DNA of 64,000 nt from Microbacterium barkeri (GCF_027921765.1 NZ_BSEJ01000013.1:50320-114319), one strand, 5' to 3'. Numbered from the stretch's first letter, positions 16,620 through 28,098 are shown. Made by a program: numbers and translations. The notes: generated by a model from the sequence alone, not told the origin.

Positions 16620-17483
16620 TCAGTACAGCGTGGCCTTGCCCGCGGCTCCGAACAGGTCGATCTTCTCGGCCGCCGTGACCTTCATCGCCTCGAGCGGCTC
16701 CGGCTGGATGGCGTTCGGCTCGCGCAGGCGCACGTCGGTGCCGAGGACCTCGCGCATGCGGTTGTGGTACGAGACCTTGATGTCGCTCGAGATGTTGATC
16801 TTGTTGATGCCGAGCGAGACCGCGCGCGCCAGCTCGCTGTCCGGGTTGCCGGACCCGCCGTGCAGGACGAGAGGGATTCCCACGGCGGCCTTGATCTCCT
16901 GGAGCAGGTCGTGCCGCAGCTCGGGGTTCTTGTCGGCGGGGTAGAGACCGTGCGAGGTCCCGATCGCGATCGCGAGGCTGTCGACGCCGGTCTCCTCCAC
17001 GAACCGGACCGCGTCGTCGACGTTCGTGTAGATGATCTCGGCCGCGCCTGCCTCGCCGTAGCTGTCGTTCGCCCCGATCGTCCCGAGCTCGCCCTCGACC
17101 TGCACGCCCACGGAATGCGCTGCTTCGACGACCTTGCGCGTGAGGGCGACGTTGTCGTCGAACGGCTGCAGGGAGGCGTCGATCATGACCGACGTGAAGC
17201 CGGCCTGGATGGCCGTGATCATCTGCTCGAAGGTGCCGCCGTGATCCCAGTGGATGGCGACGGGAACGCTCGAGCGATGGGCGCGCGCGTGCATGGCCGG
17301 GATGAGGTCGGTCGTGATGTGGGAGACCTCGTCGGGGTGGATGGCGATGATGACGGGCGCGTCCTTCTCCTCGCTGATGTCCATGATCCCCTTGAACATC
17401 GCCCAGTCGCTGATGTTGAAGGCGGGGATGGCGAAGGCGTGCTCGTTGGCGACGTCGAGGATGGACCTACCGGTGTACAGCAA
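16620..17483 (-). CDS. Class II ketose-bisphosphate aldolase (FbaA/GatY/KbaY type)
   Basis: The 287-residue zinc aldolase contains AFAIPAFNISDW, the zinc/catalytic motif AIHWDHGGTFEQM, EGELGTIG, the zinc histidine region SLAIAIGTSHGLYP, and the phosphate-binding LVLHGGSGNPDSEL and INKINISSDIK. It cleaves fructose- or tagatose-1,6-bisphosphate type substrates into dihydroxyacetone phosphate and an aldehyde phosphate; the short length and TSHG motif favour the GatY/KbaY side. Start is TTG 17483 behind AAGGAG. It lies between the permease genes and the ADP-dependent kinase in one operon, so it is the cleavage step of the imported sugar's route. Confidence 0.92.
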   Translation of the reverse strand: MLYTGRSILDVANEHAFAIPAFNISDWAMFKGIMDISEEKDAPVIIAIHPDEVSHITTDLIPAMHARAHRSSVPVAIHWDHGGTFEQMITAIQAGFTSVMIDASLQPFDDNVALTRKVVEAAHSVGVQVEGELGTIGANDSYGEAGAAEIIYTNVDDAVRFVEETGVDSLAIAIGTSHGLYPADKNPELRHDLLQEIKAAVGIPLVLHGGSGNPDSELARAVSLGINKINISSDIKVSYHNRMREVLGTDVRLREPNAIQPEPLEAMKVTAAEKIDLFGAAGKATLY

Positions 17484-17517
17484 TGTGATTCTCCTTGTTG
17501 ATGGATGGCGAGGTCGG

Positions 17518-18363
17518 TCAGCTCTTCACGGAGCCGGCCGTGAGACCGCTGATGAAGAAGCGCTGCAGCACCAGGAAGAGGATCAGCACGGGGATCGAGC
17601 CGAGAATGCTCATCGCCATGATCTGGTTCCACTCGTACGAGTGCTGCCCCATGAGCAGCTGGATGCCGATGGGCACCGTGCGCATGTCGGTGGTGCGGGT
17701 GAGGGTGAGCGCGAAGAGGTACTCGTTCCACGCGATCATGAAGGTGTAGATCCCCACCGAGACGATGCCGGGCACCGAGATCGGCACGAGGATCCGCCAG
17801 AGCGCCGTGAGGGAGCCGGCGCCGTCCATCCGGACGGCCTCGTCGAGCTCGCGCGGCAGGGTGTTGAAGTACCCGGTCATCATGATGATCGCGTAGGGCA
17901 GCGTGAACACCATGTAGGTGAGGATGAGGCCGGGGTACGTGTTGTAGAGCTTGAGTGCGACGACCAGGCCGAAGTACGGGATGAGCAACGTGATCGGCGG
18001 CACCGCCTGCACGCTGATGATCACGACGTTCAGCACGCGCTTGCCGCGGAACTCGAATCGGCTGAAGGCGTACGCCGCCTGGATGGCCACGACCAGCGTG
18101 AGCAGCGTGACGGCTCCCGCAACGATGTAGCTGTTGAGGAAGAAGCGGACCGTCTCGGGCGTCGTGAGGATCGCGACGTAGGCGTCGAGCGAGAACGAGT
18201 CCGTGATGAGCCGCGGGGGCAGCTCGAAGATCTCGGTGTTCGACTTGAACGAGCTCGAGAGCATCCAGAGCACCGGCCCGGCGGCGAAGACCGCGCCGAG
18301 AAGGAGCCCGATGATGACGCCGGTGCGCGCCGTGCGCGTGCGGGCGGTGACGGAGAGCGCCAT
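17518..18363 (-). CDS. Carbohydrate ABC transporter permease (MalG type)
   Basis: A 281-residue inner-membrane permease with six helices. The EAA motif that contacts the ATPase is present (ELDEAVRMDGAGSLTALWRILVPISVPG). N-terminal helix GVIIGLLLGAVFAAGPVLWML follows a short basic stretch. It pairs with the adjacent MalF-type permease (2-bp gap) and the binding protein upstream. No ATPase is encoded in the operon, so a shared MsiK-type ATPase elsewhere is likely. Confidence 0.93.
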   Translation of the reverse strand: MALSVTARTRTARTGVIIGLLLGAVFAAGPVLWMLSSSFKSNTEIFELPPRLITDSFSLDAYVAILTTPETVRFFLNSYIVAGAVTLLTLVVAIQAAYAFSRFEFRGKRVLNVVIISVQAVPPITLLIPYFGLVVALKLYNTYPGLILTYMVFTLPYAIIMMTGYFNTLPRELDEAVRMDGAGSLTALWRILVPISVPGIVSVGIYTFMIAWNEYLFALTLTRTTDMRTVPIGIQLLMGQHSYEWNQIMAMSILGSIPVLILFLVLQRFFISGLTAGSVKS

Positions 18364-18364
18364 G

Positions 18365-19294
18365 TCAGTCCCTCGCCTTCTGATGGCGGACGTAGAACAC
18401 CGCGAGCACCATCGACATGAGGAGCACGAGGACGGCGGAGGTCGCGGCGAGCGAGAAGTCGTATTCGGCGAACGCGAGCTTGTAGGTGAATGTGCTGAGC
18501 ACCTCGGTGACGTCGATCGGCCCGCCGCCCGTGGTCATCCAGATCAGCGCGAACTGCTGCGACGTCCAGATGAGATCGAGCAGCACGAGGCTCACGATGA
18601 TGGGGCGCAGCTGCGGGATGGTCACGTTCCAGAACCGCTGAGGTGCGTTGGCGCCGTCGACCGTCGCCGCTTCGTTGAGCTCGTTCGGGATGCCCTGCAG
18701 GCCCGCGAGCAGGCTCACCATGAAGAACGGGTAGCCAGCCCAGATGTTGATGAAGGTGACGGTGCCCAGCGCGAGCTGTGGAGAGGCGAGCCACTCGACG
18801 TCGGTGCTGAGGAGGAAGTTGATGATGCCGTTCGGAGCCAGCAGCATCCGCCAGAGGACCGCGATCACCGCGGCCGTGAAGAGCCACGGAAGAACGTAGA
18901 GCGCGCGGAAGATCGCACGCGGCACCGCTCCGATCAGGGGGCTGTTGAGCAGCATCGCGAACGCCAGCCCGAGGATGAGGTGCGCCGCGACGCTGACCAC
19001 CGTGAAGAAGAAGGTGTTGCCCGTCGCCTTCCAGAACCCCGCGTCGGAGAGGACGGCGATGTAGTTCTCGAGCCCGACGAGCCCGGAGGACGACCCCATC
19101 ACGGCCTCGTCCTGGAACGAGTACCCGATCACCATGACGATCGGCACGATCATCAGGACGAAGAGCAGGATGAGAGTCGGGGCGAGGAAGCCGTAGGACT
19201 CGCCGGCCTTCCGCAGCTGGCGGCGCTTCCGCGACAGCGGGGCACCCGTGACGAGCGTCTCCGTGTCGGGAGCGAAGGATGTCTGCATGCTCAT
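18365..19294 (-). CDS. Carbohydrate ABC transporter permease (MalF type)
   Basis: The 309-residue permease begins MSMQTSFAPD and has helices from YGFLAPTLILLFVLMIVPIVMVIGYSF onward; the EAA loop is ELNEAATVDGANAPQRFWNVTIP. I start at ATG 19294 (AGAGGT upstream) rather than the longer open frame, whose first 87 residues are Ser/Arg-rich noise. It forms the transmembrane pair with the MalG-type protein next to it and receives substrate from the lipoprotein encoded 70 bp upstream. Confidence 0.93.
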   Translation of the reverse strand: MSMQTSFAPDTETLVTGAPLSRKRRQLRKAGESYGFLAPTLILLFVLMIVPIVMVIGYSFQDEAVMGSSSGLVGLENYIAVLSDAGFWKATGNTFFFTVVSVAAHLILGLAFAMLLNSPLIGAVPRAIFRALYVLPWLFTAAVIAVLWRMLLAPNGIINFLLSTDVEWLASPQLALGTVTFINIWAGYPFFMVSLLAGLQGIPNELNEAATVDGANAPQRFWNVTIPQLRPIIVSLVLLDLIWTSQQFALIWMTTGGGPIDVTEVLSTFTYKLAFAEYDFSLAATSAVLVLLMSMVLAVFYVRHQKARD

Positions 19295-19364
19295 GTGGCG
19301 TCGACCTCTGTCGGGATCGGATGGCGCGCGCGGCCGCGCGCCATCCGACCGAACGGGAACGGGA

Positions 19365-20657
19365 TCAGAATTCGGCTTCCCAGGACTCCTGCGCCTTCTC
19401 GAGCGCGTCCTGCATCGACTGCTGACCGTCGAGAGCCGACTGGAGCTGCTCGCCGAGGAGCCGCATGAGCTCCTCCGCGACGGGCAGACCGGTGAACTCG
19501 TTCGCGGGATAGCCGGCCTGGTAGATCTCGAAGGCCTTCGCGAAGAGCTCGTCATCCGCGACGAAGTCGGGCACCGACTCCGTGTTGCCGGGGAACGCGT
19601 TCGCCATCGTCGACAGCTCGGAGTTCGTCTCCGACTCCATCAGGAACGAGACGAGCTTGAACGCCGCCTCCTTGTTCTCGGAGTTCTCTGCGACGCCGAT
19701 GCCCCACGACGCGTAGGGGATGCCGCGCTCGCCTTCGTAGCCCTCCTCCGCGGGGATGGCCGAGATCGAGAACTCGAGGTCGGGGTTCGTCTCGCGGATG
19801 AGGTTGATGTGCGCAAGCGAGTCGATCATCATCCCGACGCGGCCGTTCGTGAACTCCTCGACCTTGTCCTGCTCCTTCATCGTGAAGCTGCCGGACGCGA
19901 TCGAGCCCGCGTCCCACATCCCCTCGATGAACTCCATCGCGGAAGCGACGTCGTCATTCGTGAGATCCGGCTGACCGCCGTCGAGCATCGAGCCGCCCGA
20001 GGCCCACACCCACGACATCACGTCGTTCTGCACGCCGTTCGGCGCCTCGAGCGACAGCGGCAGGACCCATCCCGACGCGTCTCCATCGAGAGCCGAGACC
20101 TTCTCGGCCGCGTCGGCGAACTCCTCGCGGGTCGACGGCGGCTCGGAGACGCCGGCTTCCGCGAGCAGGCCGTCGTTCGTGAACATCGGGTACACGAAGT
20201 TGACCACTGGGATCATGTAGGTCTTGTCGTCGACCTTGATCTGGCTCGCGAGCTCGCTGTCGTCGTAGTCGTACTCCGCCATCAGGGCCGTGAGATCGGC
20301 GATCACTCCCTTGGAGGCGAAGTCGTTGACCCAGGCGCCGTCGAGGCCCACGACATCGGGCATCGTGCCCGAGGCGGCGCCGGCGAAGAGCTGCTCCTTC
20401 GTCGAGGCGTAGGGACCGCTGACGAGCTCCACCGTGATGCCGGGGTTCTCCTCCTCGAACCTGTCGATGAGGGCGCGGAACTCGCCGTCGGGCAGCTCCG
20501 GCTCCCACCACTGGGCGAACTCGATCGTGACGTCTCCCCCAGACGCCCCCGAGTCGCCGTTCGCGCCGCAGCCGGACAGCGCCAGGACCGACGCTGCAGC
20601 CGTCGCGATGCCGGCGACGACTCGCGCGCGCCGGGCCGCACTCCGATCAATTGCCAT
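19365..20657 (-). CDS. Sugar ABC transporter substrate-binding lipoprotein
   Basis: The 430-residue family-1 extracellular binding protein has a lipoprotein signal peptide with lipobox LSGC (ASVLALSGCGANG) and typical features: VTIEFAQWWEPEL, GTMPDVVGLDGAWVNDF and NGRVGMMIDS. It captures the operon's sugar outside the membrane and delivers it to the two permeases. Start ATG 20657 is preceded by an excellent AGAGGAGAG site; an upstream extension of 32 codons is rejected. First gene of the operon, divergent from a DeoR repressor. Confidence 0.93.
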   Translation of the reverse strand: MAIDRSAARRARVVAGIATAAASVLALSGCGANGDSGASGGDVTIEFAQWWEPELPDGEFRALIDRFEEENPGITVELVSGPYASTKEQLFAGAASGTMPDVVGLDGAWVNDFASKGVIADLTALMAEYDYDDSELASQIKVDDKTYMIPVVNFVYPMFTNDGLLAEAGVSEPPSTREEFADAAEKVSALDGDASGWVLPLSLEAPNGVQNDVMSWVWASGGSMLDGGQPDLTNDDVASAMEFIEGMWDAGSIASGSFTMKEQDKVEEFTNGRVGMMIDSLAHINLIRETNPDLEFSISAIPAEEGYEGERGIPYASWGIGVAENSENKEAAFKLVSFLMESETNSELSTMANAFPGNTESVPDFVADDELFAKAFEIYQAGYPANEFTGLPVAEELMRLLGEQLQSALDGQQSMQDALEKAQESWEAEF

Positions 20658-20701
20658 GGTCTCTCCTCTTCGAGATCCTGCGGCATTCCGCGCTCTTCTG
20701 C

Positions 20702-20753
20702 GTTTTAATGCCGGTTTAGGACGAGTATGCGGCGCGCAACGTGCTCTCGTCAA
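20702..20753 (-). promoter_or_regulatory. Promoter and probable DeoR operator of the sugar operon
   Basis: On the minus strand, TTGACG (20753-20748) and CATACT (20729-20724) are separated by 18 bp, giving a start near 20717. Just downstream, the + strand reads GTTTTA (20702-20707) and GTTTAG (20714-20719), a 12-bp-spaced direct repeat of the kind DeoR/GlpR-type proteins bind. The AT-rich patch stands out from its surroundings. Confidence 0.55.
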
Positions 20754-20872
20754 GCCCTTCTCCGGGTCTCTTCCACGGCTTTCCGCAGTTGGCGCGACAT
20801 AAGCTGGCCCGCCTGACTGCCGCCGATCGTGCGGTTTCCTGCTGTTTCTTCAGCGATCTGGGCGCTCTGTGC

Positions 20873-20886
20873 TAGATATGACCGCA
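20873..20886 (+). promoter_or_regulatory. Extended -10 of a probable leaderless DeoR-gene promoter
   Basis: TGC-TAGATA (hexamer 20873-20878) ends seven bases before the A of the ATG, and no ribosome site exists between. Transcription would start on or next to the initiation codon. Confidence 0.5.
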
Positions 20887-21692
20887 TGGAAGCTCCCTCA
20901 CCCGCACGCGGTCGGCGCCTCCCGGCCGGCCGCAAAGCCGATCTCGCCGCCTACGTCGACGAGGTCGGCCGGGTGACCGTCGCCGACCTCGCGGCGCACT
21001 TCGGCGTCTCGATCGACACCATCCGCCGCGATCTCGACCAGCTCGACCGCGAGGGCGTCGTCGTGCGGACGCACGGCGGCGCGGTCAGCACCGCCGAGAG
21101 CCCCGGACGGGATCGCGGGCTCGACGTCCGCCTGCGGATGCAGGTCGCGGAGAAGGAGAAGATCGCCCGCATCGCGGCCGAGCTGGTCGAGGACGGGTCG
21201 GTCATCATGCTGAACGCCGGCACCACAACGCTCGCTGTGGCGCGGGCTCTGCGCAACCACCGCAACCTGACGATCGCGACGAACAACCTGCGGATCCCGG
21301 CCGAGATCTCGCCGAACGCGTTCCGGGATCTCTACGTCTTCGGCGGCGCCGTGCGCACCCTGACGCAGGCGACGACCGGTCCGGTCTCCCTCGCGCTGAA
21401 CTCCAGCACGCCGGATGTCGACATCCGGTGCGACCTGGCTCTCGTCGCCGTCGGCGCGGTCGACGAGACGGGCTACTCGACCTCGAACCTCGGCGACGCG
21501 ACGATGATGGCCGAGATGGTGCGCCGCGCCGACCGCACGGCCATCCTCGCCGACTCGACCAAGCTCGGCCGCCGCCTCTTCGCGCAGGTGGTCCCGCTCG
21601 AGCAGGCGGACTACCTCATCACCGACGAGCAGCCGAGCCCCGAGATGAGCGCCGCCCTCGCCGCCGCGGGCGTCGAGGTGCTGACGCCGTAG
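20886..21692 (+). CDS. DeoR/GlpR-type repressor of the sugar operon
   Basis: The 268-residue regulator has an N-terminal DeoR winged helix (about residues 13-72; VGRVTVADLAAHFGVSIDTIRRDLDQLDREGVVVRTHGGAV is diagnostic) and the DeoR C-terminal sensor domain, which binds phosphorylated sugars (IMLNAGTTTLAVARAL; DLALVAVGAVDETGYSTSN; ILADSTKLGRRLFAQV). It is divergent from the binding-protein/permease/aldolase/kinase operon and presumably represses it until the sugar phosphate accumulates. The start ATG 20886 is chosen because of the adjacent promoter; a longer frame is open upstream but lies in the control region. Confidence 0.93.
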   Translation: MEAPSPARGRRLPAGRKADLAAYVDEVGRVTVADLAAHFGVSIDTIRRDLDQLDREGVVVRTHGGAVSTAESPGRDRGLDVRLRMQVAEKEKIARIAAELVEDGSVIMLNAGTTTLAVARALRNHRNLTIATNNLRIPAEISPNAFRDLYVFGGAVRTLTQATTGPVSLALNSSTPDVDIRCDLALVAVGAVDETGYSTSNLGDATMMAEMVRRADRTAILADSTKLGRRLFAQVVPLEQADYLITDEQPSPEMSAALAAAGVEVLTP

Positions 21693-21701
21693 CGGGCGAG
21701 C

Positions 21702-22508
21702 TCATTCCCAGGTCACGATGCGCTTGCGGAGGAAGCGCACGGCGACGTTGAGCGCGATCCCGATGGCCGAGAGGATGATGAGCAGAGCGAAGACGGCGGG
21801 CGTCTCCATCCGCCCCTGAGCCTGCAGGATCAGAACCCCCAGGCCCTCCTGGGCGCCGACGAACTCGGCCACGATCGCTCCGATCATCGCGTTCGCGACG
21901 GCGAGCTCGAGACCGCTGAAGATCTGCGGGAGAGCTGCCGGGATCATGAGGCGCAGCCTCGTCTGAAGCGCAGAAGCGCCGTTGACTCGGAAGAGGTCGA
22001 TCTGATCGCGGTCGACCGACCGCAGGCCGTGGATGGTGTTGACGAGGACGGGGAAGAACGCGAGCAGCACGACGACCACGACCTTCGACGTCAGACCGAA
22101 TCCGAACCAGATCACGAAGAGCGGAGCGACGGCGACCTTCGGGATGGATTCGATCGCCACGATGTACGGGAAGACGATGCCGTACACACGCGGGAGCTGC
22201 GCGAGCGTCAGGGCGAGCGTCAGGCCGAGCGCGACGCCGATGGCGAGCCCCAGCGCGACCTCGATCATCGTCGCGCCTGCGTTCTGGAGGTAACGAGGGA
22301 GCGCGACCGGGTCGGCCAGGGCGACGAGCACCTCGTTCAGGGGCGGCACGACGTACCGGGGAGTGTTGAGCCAGCCGGGCAGGAACTGCCACGCCGACAG
22401 CAGCGCGGCGAGCACCGCGAGGGCGCCGACGACCTGCGATGGCGAGGAGCGCGGCTTCCTCTTCGGCGCGCTGGCGCTCCCGGTCGACCGGGTGATGTCG
22501 GTGGTCAT
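21702..22508 (-). CDS. ABC transporter permease (SsuC/TauC type)
   Basis: A 268-residue permease with about six helices; the cytoplasmic loop QTRLRLMIPAALPQIFSGLELAVANAMIGAIVAEF is the EAA-type signature of the nitrate/sulfonate/taurine group. Its start overlaps the stop of the ATPase gene by 4 bp. It is last in the operon that also encodes the binding lipoprotein and an amidohydrolase, so the transported compound is probably hydrolysed after uptake. Substrate not deducible. Confidence 0.92.
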   Translation of the reverse strand: MTTDITRSTGSASAPKRKPRSSPSQVVGALAVLAALLSAWQFLPGWLNTPRYVVPPLNEVLVALADPVALPRYLQNAGATMIEVALGLAIGVALGLTLALTLAQLPRVYGIVFPYIVAIESIPKVAVAPLFVIWFGFGLTSKVVVVVLLAFFPVLVNTIHGLRSVDRDQIDLFRVNGASALQTRLRLMIPAALPQIFSGLELAVANAMIGAIVAEFVGAQEGLGVLILQAQGRMETPAVFALLIILSAIGIALNVAVRFLRKRIVTWE

Positions 22509-23269
22509 GCGTGGCTCACCTCGAAGTGGCTGCGGATCCGGGATGTCAGGGCGGCGAAGTCCGGTTCGCCGAGCAGGTCGAGCCTGCGCTCCTTGCCGAA
22601 GGGGATCTCGATCTCGTCGACGATGCGCCCCGGTCGAGGGCTCATCACGATCACGCGCTCCGCGAGGAAGACCGCCTCGCTGATCGAATGCGTGATGAGG
22701 ACGGCGGTCGTCCCGGTCTCGCGCCAGATGCGGTTCACCTCGACGTTCAGGATGTCGCGGGTCATGGCATCCAGCGCGCCGAAAGGCTCGTCCATGAGGA
22801 GGAGCGAGGGGTCGTGCACGAGTGCCCGGCAGATCGCCGCGCGCTGCTGCATGCCTCCGCTGAGCTCATGTGGGCGCTTGCCGGAGAACTCGTCCAGTCC
22901 GGTCATGCGCAGCAGATCCAGGGCCTTCTGCCGATCCGCCGCGGTCGGTCGGCGACGCAGGCTCAACGGGAGCAGCACATTCGACAGGATGTCGCGCCAC
23001 GGCAGGAGCGTCGCCTTCTGGAACACCATGCCCACGTCGCCGTTGCCCGCCGCGATCGGATGCCCGCCGATCGCCGCGCTGCCGCGGCTGTGCTCCTCGA
23101 GTCCGGCCAGGATCTTCAGCAGCGTGGTCTTTCCGCATCCACTCGGACCGACGATCGCGAGGAACTCGCCCTCCTCGATCTGCAGGTCGACGTCGCTCAG
23201 AGCGTGCACGTCTCCGGTGCGGGTGGTGTAGACCTTCTCCAGACCGCGCAGGTCGACGAGCGCGCTCAC
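22505..23269 (-). CDS. ABC transporter ATP-binding protein (SsuB/TauB type)
   Basis: The 254-residue ATPase contains Walker A GPSGCGKTT, Q-loop VFQKATLLPW, signature LSGGMQQRAAICRAL, Walker B LLLMDEPFGALD and the H-loop ITHSISEAVFLAERV. The C-terminus (IVDEIEIPFGKERRLDLLGEPDFAAL) is typical of nitrate/sulfonate/taurine importers. Start GTG 23269 overlaps the amidohydrolase stop (GTGA); the much longer open frame upstream is a shadow of the amidohydrolase gene. It drives the adjacent permease. Confidence 0.93.
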   Translation of the reverse strand: MSALVDLRGLEKVYTTRTGDVHALSDVDLQIEEGEFLAIVGPSGCGKTTLLKILAGLEEHSRGSAAIGGHPIAAGNGDVGMVFQKATLLPWRDILSNVLLPLSLRRRPTAADRQKALDLLRMTGLDEFSGKRPHELSGGMQQRAAICRALVHDPSLLLMDEPFGALDAMTRDILNVEVNRIWRETGTTAVLITHSISEAVFLAERVIVMSPRPGRIVDEIEIPFGKERRLDLLGEPDFAALTSRIRSHFEVSHA

Positions 23270-24597
23270 AGTGAGATCCCGTAGAGGTCGCAGAGGTTCC
23301 CGTGCAGCACCCGCTCGGCGAGCCATCCCGCCTGTCGCATGGTCCACAGCCCATCCCGCACGCCCGACTCGAGCACGGTGTCGAGAGACTTCCGCGCCCG
23401 CATCGTCGAGGCGTAGTGCACCTCGGGTGAGGCGGTGTCCGTTCCGTAGAGCACGCGGTTCGCCGGCAGCAGTTCGAGCCACTCCTCGAGCAGACGCCCG
23501 ACCGTGTGATGCTGCAGGTAGGGCATCCATGAGAAGTCGAGGTGGACGTTGCCGTTCATCTGCGCGAGCGCGGTGAGGTACGAGCTGTACGGGAATCCGC
23601 CGTGGATGAGGATGATCTTGAGCGTGTTGAGCTTCGGGTCGCCGATCAGCTCCTCGAGAAGCAGCGGATTCGCCGTGCTGATCCGCAGACCGGGTTCGGG
23701 GTGCCCGAAGCCGGTGTGGATCTGCACGGGCATCTCGTTGGCGACCGCCCACTCGAGGATCTCGAACGCGAGGTAGTCGGACAGCGTCTTGTGCGCCGCC
23801 GGGTCGACCTCCGCTGTGGAGGCGAGAGTGCGCCACGCGTCCTCCGCGGCCATCCGCTCGGTGCGCTGGAACTGCAGGGTGCGCACGTAGGCGGAGGCGA
23901 TCTTCAGCCCGACGAACCCCGATGCTCGTCGACGGTCGAGCGAGGCCCTGACGAAGTCGACGTATGCGGAGAGCGTCGCAGGGAGCGATGGCACGCCTGC
24001 GAGGTCGAGCTGCCGCTGCAGGATGCTGCTGAAGATCCGTCGGAAGCGAGGCGTGTCGGTTCCTCGACCCGTCCATGTCGGATGGCCGAACGGGAAGAGG
24101 TAGGGGTCGATGCGGGCGACGGGCTTGTAGCGCTCGTGCGGCCACAGCTCGGCGTCGATCTCAGGGATGTCGGTCAGCACGCTCGCGGTGTCCGAGAGGA
24201 GGAGGGCGCGATCGTAGAGGGCGGTGAAGTCCTTCTCCCGCGCCTCCAGGCTCAGCCGATCGGTCGTCTGCGCGTCGTGGCGGCCGTACAGCGCCTCGCT
24301 TCCCTCCCGGAGCACAGCCGCGTAGACGGTCGTGCTCTGGAATCGACGGCTCTCCTCGATGAGGGCAGGGATGCTGAGCGCGGCAGCCAGGCTGTCCGCC
24401 TCCGCCGCTCGCCCTGCTTCGGACTCGGCCATCCACTGCTGATAGTCGGCGTGCGGCACGCGCCCCTCGATGTGGCCGAGAGCGTTCTCGAGCTCGTACG
24501 ACGAGACAGGCTCCAGCTTCTGACCGGGCCGCACGTAGCCGGCGTGGGAATGGTGGTCGATCGCGGGGACGCCATCGGTGTAGGTCAGGGTGCTCAT
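23266..24597 (-). CDS. Amidohydrolase-superfamily protein of an ABC import operon
   Basis: The 443-residue TIM-barrel hydrolase shows the superfamily metal motif H-x-H near the N-terminus (AIDHHSHAGYV), a mid-barrel GFVGLKIASAYVRTL strand whose lysine may be the metal-bridging residue, MPVQIHTGFGHPEP, IILIHGGFPYSSYLTAL and the terminal VLYGTDTASPEVHY with the catalytic-Asp position. This layout matches amidohydrolase-2 type proteins. It is flanked on both sides by 4-bp overlaps with ABC genes, so it very probably acts on the imported compound in the cytoplasm. Start ATG 24597 overlaps the binding-protein stop. Confidence 0.85.
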   Translation of the reverse strand: MSTLTYTDGVPAIDHHSHAGYVRPGQKLEPVSSYELENALGHIEGRVPHADYQQWMAESEAGRAAEADSLAAALSIPALIEESRRFQSTTVYAAVLREGSEALYGRHDAQTTDRLSLEAREKDFTALYDRALLLSDTASVLTDIPEIDAELWPHERYKPVARIDPYLFPFGHPTWTGRGTDTPRFRRIFSSILQRQLDLAGVPSLPATLSAYVDFVRASLDRRRASGFVGLKIASAYVRTLQFQRTERMAAEDAWRTLASTAEVDPAAHKTLSDYLAFEILEWAVANEMPVQIHTGFGHPEPGLRISTANPLLLEELIGDPKLNTLKIILIHGGFPYSSYLTALAQMNGNVHLDFSWMPYLQHHTVGRLLEEWLELLPANRVLYGTDTASPEVHYASTMRARKSLDTVLESGVRDGLWTMRQAGWLAERVLHGNLCDLYGISL

Positions 24598-25688
24598 TCG
24601 GCGCTCCAGTTCTGTGCTTCGGTGATGACGGCGTCGGCGTCGAAGTCGCTGTAGCCGTCGACGAAGTCGTTGACGACGTGCGAGGCGGCGTCGACCTCCG
24701 AGTCGACGATCCCGGCTTCGAGGGCGAAGTCCTCCCACGCGCGGATGGCCTCCGGCGAGTACGCGCCCCAGGTGCCGTTCGCCTGCGGGTCGCCTGCGAG
24801 GAGCAGCTCGATGCGGCGGCTCAGAGCGACGATGTCGATGGCCAGCTGCTCATCTTCCGTCGCGCCCGCAAGGAGCGTGTTCGGGTAGGCCTCGTACATG
24901 ATCCGGAGGGCTGCCTCGGGGTTCGTCGCGGTGAAGAGCGTCGCCTTCGCCATCGCCCGGCCGAAGCCCTCGACGACGTCGGGCTCCGACGAGACGTAGT
25001 CAGGCGACGTGAAGTACGTCGTGGAGAACAGCGACTCCACCTCGGGCGTCGTGAAGTAGGTCAGCTCGGCTCCCGTCTGCTCGAATGCCGCGTACTCGGT
25101 GTCCCAGAGCGAGAGCGCATCGACCTGTCCGGTCTCGAGTGCCTGCAGGGCCGCTGCCCCGGTGCCGACGGCGACGTTCGTGAAGTCGACGTCCTCCTCG
25201 AGCCCGACGGAGGAGAGGATGCCGTTCGAGAGCAGGAGGTTGCTGCTCCCCAGGGCCGACTGCCCGATGGCGCCGCCTTCGAGGTCCTCGAGAGACCGGA
25301 TCGGCCCCTTCGCGAGGGCCGCGATCGAGCCGGTCTGCTGGCGGATGTAGTTGTAGACGAACGCGACGTCTCCGCCGTTCTCGATGGCCTGGAGCAGCGG
25401 CTCAGGAGGCGTGCTCCCGATCTCCAGGTTGCCGCTCGAGATGCCCTGGATGATGGCGGTCGTGTCGGTCGTGTGCACGATCTCGAGTCGGATGCCCTCC
25501 TCCTCGAAGTAGCCGAGAGCATCGGCGACTGCCATGGGCGCGTTGTTGGCCCCCATCTGCGTCGGGATTCCGAATCGGACGGTCGTGAGGCTCTCGCCGT
25601 CAGCGCTCGTCCCGGGGGACGAACAGCCGGTGAGCGCGAAGAGCGAGACAGCGGCGATCAGGGCGCCGTTGCGGAGCGGGTGGTGCAT
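24594..25688 (-). CDS. ABC substrate-binding lipoprotein (NMT1/SsuA type)
   Basis: The 364-residue lipoprotein has lipobox LTGC (AAVSLFALTGCSSPG), then VRFGIPTQMGANNAPMAVADALGYFEEEGIRLEIV and SGNLEIGSTPPEPLLQAI, the hallmark of the NMT1/SsuA/TauA group of binding proteins. ATG 25688 follows AGGAGTTCCGC. It heads the ABC-amidohydrolase genes and lies 105 bp after the XRE-cupin gene on the same strand. Ligands of this group include sulfonates, nitrate, thiamine precursors and aromatic acids; nothing here decides among them. Confidence 0.9.
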   Translation of the reverse strand: MHHPLRNGALIAAVSLFALTGCSSPGTSADGESLTTVRFGIPTQMGANNAPMAVADALGYFEEEGIRLEIVHTTDTTAIIQGISSGNLEIGSTPPEPLLQAIENGGDVAFVYNYIRQQTGSIAALAKGPIRSLEDLEGGAIGQSALGSSNLLLSNGILSSVGLEEDVDFTNVAVGTGAAALQALETGQVDALSLWDTEYAAFEQTGAELTYFTTPEVESLFSTTYFTSPDYVSSEPDVVEGFGRAMAKATLFTATNPEAALRIMYEAYPNTLLAGATEDEQLAIDIVALSRRIELLLAGDPQANGTWGAYSPEAIRAWEDFALEAGIVDSEVDAASHVVNDFVDGYSDFDADAVITEAQNWSAE

Positions 25689-25753
25689 GCGGAACTCCTT
25701 CGGGTGGGGTGAGCCGAAAGGCGCAGTGGTGCACAGGCGCGCCGAGGAGAGCT

Positions 25754-25770
25754 CCGGCACGGGGTGCCGG
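25754..25770 (-). other. Intercistronic hairpin between regulator and transporter genes
   Basis: Arms CCGGCAC (25754-25760) and GTGCCGG (25764-25770) with a GGG loop lie between the XRE-cupin stop and the binding-protein start. It could partly terminate transcription or protect the downstream message. Confidence 0.4.
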
Positions 25771-25793
25771 GGCCCGTGAGGACTCCGTGGCGG

Positions 25794-28098
<2,305 letters not shown>

